Made by a program: the position numbers and the translations under genes. DNA of 64,000 nt from Paenibacillus lactis (GTDB lineage Bacteria > Bacillota > Bacilli > Paenibacillales > Paenibacillaceae). Below are positions 61,566-64,000 of this stretch, in pieces; positions within the stretch are counted from its first letter, which is position 1; every line of letters starts with the position of its first letter. The stretch spans positions 1 to 64,000 of the forward strand of contig NZ_JAGGKI010000011.1 of the NCBI RefSeq assembly GCF_017873605.1, in the 5' to 3' direction. The notes beneath the pieces are model-generated. The model did no database searches. It saw nothing but the letters and a program-made list of their open reading frames with translations, and had not been told where the DNA came from.

Positions 61566-63779
61566 TTATACCACCGCGGAAGGATCGCTCTTGCGGGACA
61601 TGCCGCGCTGGGCGGAGATCAGATTGTAGTAAATTCCCTGCTTCTTCATCAATTCGCGATGCGTGCCGATTTCGGCGATCCGCCCCTTGTCAAGGACGAT
61701 AAGCCGGTCGGCATTTCGCAGCGTAGAGAGACGATGCGCGATAGCGATCGTCGTGCGATTCTTCGTCACCCGTCTCAGTGCCTCCTGAATGGACTCTTCC
61801 GTCTCGATATCAAGCGAAGCCGTCGCCTCGTCCAGAATGAGGATTCGCGGATCGTTCAGCACGGCCCTCGCGATGGCGATCCGCTGACGCTCGCCTCCCG
61901 ACAGATTGTTCCCGTTCTCTTCCAGCCTCGTGTCGTAACCGTCAGGCAAGCTGATGATAAAATCGTGCGCGTTGGCGATTTTGGCCGCCTCGATAACCTC
62001 TTCCGGCTTCGCGCCCGGCTTCGAGTACTGAATATTCTCCGCGATCGTCCCGCTGAACAGGAACGTCTCCTGCAGCACGACGCCGATTTGCGAGCGCAAA
62101 TCCTCCTGCCGGATCTTCCGGATATCGATGCCGTCAATCCGAATCTCCCCTTCGTTTACATCATAGAAACGGGAAATCAGATTGATCGTCGTCGATTTGC
62201 CCGATCCGGAATGGCCGACGAGTCCGATCATCTCCCCCGGCTTCACGGTGAGGTTGATCTCCTTCAGAACAGGCTCATACGATCGATATCCAAAAAAAAC
62301 GTCGCGGAACTCGATCAAGCCCCGAATCCGGTGGCCCACCGCGTTGTTTGCATCCATGACTTCCGGCTGCTCGTCGATTACCGAGAATACGCGATGCATC
62401 GAAATGACCGCATTCGCGATCCAGCGCGGCATGAACATCAGCCAGGAAATCGGCCCGAAAATCATGGCGGCATAAGCGCTGAACTGGATCAGCTCGCCTA
62501 CGTTCATCTCCCGGCCGATAATCATGTAGCAGCCGATCAGAAGTACGAGATATTGGCCGATCTGAATCAAATAATTCGAGATCGGCGATAAAATGCTGTA
62601 CAACTTCTCGCTTTTCAACGCAGCAGCAGCGAATTCGCCGTTATATGTCCGGAATCTGCGAATCTCCCGCTCTTCCTGGCCGAAAGCCTTCACGACCCGA
62701 ATGCCGCTGAGGACATCGTGAAGAAACGAGTTTGCCTTGTCGGAGATGCGCCACTGCTTGTGAAACAGCCTGTTTAGGACATGCCTCCAAATATAGTAGT
62801 GCAAATAACCAACGAATGGAGCCGGAAGCAGCACGATCAGCGCCAGCCGCCAATCGGCCGAAAAAAGCAGCGTCGCTGAAGCGATCAGGATGAGCAGTTG
62901 GTGGATGGCCGTCGTGCACATTTCCTGAATCAAGTGGCGGATGCGGTCCGTATCGGCCGTCACTCTGTTCATCAGGTCTCCCGCTCGCTGGGACGTCAAA
63001 AATCCGAGCGACATGCTCTGAATCCGATCGAACACCGTTTTGCGCAAGTCGGCCGCAATGCCCGTACTGACGCTGGCCATGATCCGGTTTCTGGCAATGC
63101 CGAGCAGCTCCCCGAAAGCCATGGTGAACAGCATCCCAAGGAGTGCAAGCCAAAATACCCTTACGCTGGCCTCTTGTCCGGAAGGGGGGAGCAGCGCCGC
63201 GTTGACCAGCAGCTTCTGGAAGTAAGGCCCGGCCATCGCCAACGCCGAGGCAGCGATAAGGACACCTAGTCCAAGCATCAAGCTTCGCCAGTGTCTTTTG
63301 GATGTGAGAAGCAGTCGTTTGAATGCAGCTGCCTTGCTCATGCATCTGGGACACACCCGCGTACCCGGGACGAGCGCGCTTCCGCATGCCGCGCAAACCG
63401 GATCCCCTTCGTCACGATAAATCCGGACGGGGCGATTGGCGGCCATATCGTTCAGGATTTGAGCGATATAGCCGTACCTGGACGCATGCTGCATCGTCAC
63501 CCTGACGATGATTCGTTTCGTCCCGTTCTCCGTGGCTTCAAGCACCGCATTGCCAACGAACGGCACCAGATGATAATCGCAGGCGTCCGCGATGTTCCCG
63601 TGATCCCGCACTTGGCCATCCCGCACATGCGCCCACCTGCCGCTGCCGATCGCCAGGTATCCCTCCACCCGCCGCCCATCCAGCGACAGGTCGGCAGGGA
63701 CGCAATAGTCGATCTCCTCTCCGATGACTTGCCGTGCTGCCGCGAAATTCTGCTCCGAAAGCGTGAAGTTTAAATTCAT
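61566..63779 (-). CDS. ABC exporter with N-terminal PH-like domain and zinc ribbon
   Basis: A 737-residue protein. A beta-rich domain (about 1-120) and a zinc ribbon with C129, C132, C143 and C146 (CAACGSAL and CPRC) come before a typical six-helix exporter core (about 165-470). The ATPase domain has Walker A HSGSGKST, signature LSGGERQRIAIARA, Walker B ILILDEATASLD and a switch histidine (AIAHRLST). GGAGGAATATCG precedes ATG 63779. A DUF1854 gene ends 23 bp upstream on the same strand. As I recall it, ABC proteins paired with DUF1854 proteins have been linked to cyanophycin metabolism in other bacteria. The substrate here is unknown. Confidence 0.9.
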   Translation of the reverse strand: MNLNFTLSEQNFAAARQVIGEEIDYCVPADLSLDGRRVEGYLAIGSGRWAHVRDGQVRDHGNIADACDYHLVPFVGNAVLEATENGTKRIIVRVTMQHASRYGYIAQILNDMAANRPVRIYRDEGDPVCAACGSALVPGTRVCPRCMSKAAAFKRLLLTSKRHWRSLMLGLGVLIAASALAMAGPYFQKLLVNAALLPPSGQEASVRVFWLALLGMLFTMAFGELLGIARNRIMASVSTGIAADLRKTVFDRIQSMSLGFLTSQRAGDLMNRVTADTDRIRHLIQEMCTTAIHQLLILIASATLLFSADWRLALIVLLPAPFVGYLHYYIWRHVLNRLFHKQWRISDKANSFLHDVLSGIRVVKAFGQEEREIRRFRTYNGEFAAAALKSEKLYSILSPISNYLIQIGQYLVLLIGCYMIIGREMNVGELIQFSAYAAMIFGPISWLMFMPRWIANAVISMHRVFSVIDEQPEVMDANNAVGHRIRGLIEFRDVFFGYRSYEPVLKEINLTVKPGEMIGLVGHSGSGKSTTINLISRFYDVNEGEIRIDGIDIRKIRQEDLRSQIGVVLQETFLFSGTIAENIQYSKPGAKPEEVIEAAKIANAHDFIISLPDGYDTRLEENGNNLSGGERQRIAIARAVLNDPRILILDEATASLDIETEESIQEALRRVTKNRTTIAIAHRLSTLRNADRLIVLDKGRIAEIGTHRELMKKQGIYYNLISAQRGMSRKSDPSAVV

Positions 63780-63802
63780 CGATATTCCTCCGTTGCCGCC
63801 GT

Positions 63803-64000
63803 CTACAATCTCGTTTCGATCATGCGGTATTCCTTGTCGCTAAGCTGATCCACGTGCGGGATGACGAACCGGTTACCGTCGACGTCGATGATCAGCAGGC
63901 GGTTCTCCGCTGCAAACTTGACGCTGCCGCTGCCGTTCCGCACCGTGAACCGGCACCGTCCGGCAGTCGTTTCAACTTCCCAATAGGAATAGCCGAACTC
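63803..64000 (-). CDS. DUF1854 family protein, 3' end only
   Basis: The last 65 codons of a gene whose start lies beyond the window. The sequence SYWEVETTAGRCRFTVRNG, then LLIIDVDGNRFVIPHVDQL, is the core of the DUF1854 family, and it ends EYRMIETRL. It is 23 bp before the ABC exporter, on the same strand, so both are co-transcribed. Such proteins are small and soluble, and their role is unknown. The gene is cut by the window edge, not broken. Confidence 0.75.
   Translation of the reverse strand, partial: EFGYSYWEVETTAGRCRFTVRNGSGSVKFAAENRLLIIDVDGNRFVIPHVDQLSDKEYRMIETRL

Noticed and set aside
61479..62591. A 370-codon plus-strand frame opposite the ABC exporter
   Set aside because: It is antisense to the Walker and membrane regions of a clear ABC gene and has no family resemblance or start signal.
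1..64000. CRISPR arrays, tRNA and rRNA genes
   Set aside because: No regularly spaced repeats and no cloverleaf or ribosomal RNA sequence were recognised on either strand.

Overview
The window looks like chromosome from a Paenibacillus-like, spore-forming member of the Bacillales. It carries close relatives of Bacillus genes: yeeI, yojF-bshB2, yfiT, a sporulation-type diadenylate cyclase, and a xynC of exactly the Bacillus subtilis length and layout. It also has the carbohydrate style typical of Paenibacillus: many AraC regulators, a YesM/YesN-type two-component pair, LplB/LplC-type sugar permeases with no local ATPase, and large glycoside hydrolases. Ribosome binding sites are strong (AAGGAG/GGAGG) and several genes start at TTG. 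No rRNA, tRNA, CRISPR array or complete insertion sequence was seen.

Layout. 1-4170: acetyltransferase, DinB-like protein, LysR regulator and a secreted four-repeat protein. 4170-7500: an AT-rich island with a wrecked ATP-dependent DNA ligase at its edge, a lipoprotein, a secreted protein and a complete tyrosine recombinase. 7550-8800: yeeI and an IS3-type remnant. 8900-17910: lacZ with a divergent AraC regulator, then a response regulator/histidine kinase/sugar-binding lipoprotein operon. 18100-23060: a quinone oxidoreductase/MFS operon with a divergent LysR gene, a scar of a second cysI, and another MFS exporter. 23100-27630: cysJI and divergent cdaS. 27730-28760: bacillithiol genes yojF-bshB2. 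29060-33200: AraC regulators and two Gfo/Idh/MocA dehydrogenases. 33350-38070: yfiT, aldo/keto reductase with divergent MocR regulator, a toroid-like protein and a glyoxalase. 38400-41500: a membrane-lipid operon (two DedA proteins, a PAP2 phosphatase and a GT28 glycosyltransferase). 41800-44210: HAD phosphatase and two acetyltransferases, one coupled to a 52-residue membrane protein missed by length filters.

44400-61450 is a polysaccharide-use region: two sugar isomerase/epimerases, a GH95 fucosidase, an ABC importer (binding protein plus two permeases) under a membrane-bound YtdP-like AraC regulator, a secreted GH30 xylanase (xynC), a further AraC regulator, an orphan sugar-binding lipoprotein and a GH43 enzyme. 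CcpA-type cre sites lie in front of three of the sugar-uptake or regulator genes, so the region is probably under glucose repression. The secreted enzyme would cut polymer outside, binding proteins and permeases would import oligomers, and the enzymes without signal peptides (GH2, GH95, GH43) would finish digestion inside.

The window ends in an ABC exporter with an unusual N-terminal domain and zinc ribbon, preceded by the 3' end of a DUF1854 gene, a pairing that may form a poorly described transport system.
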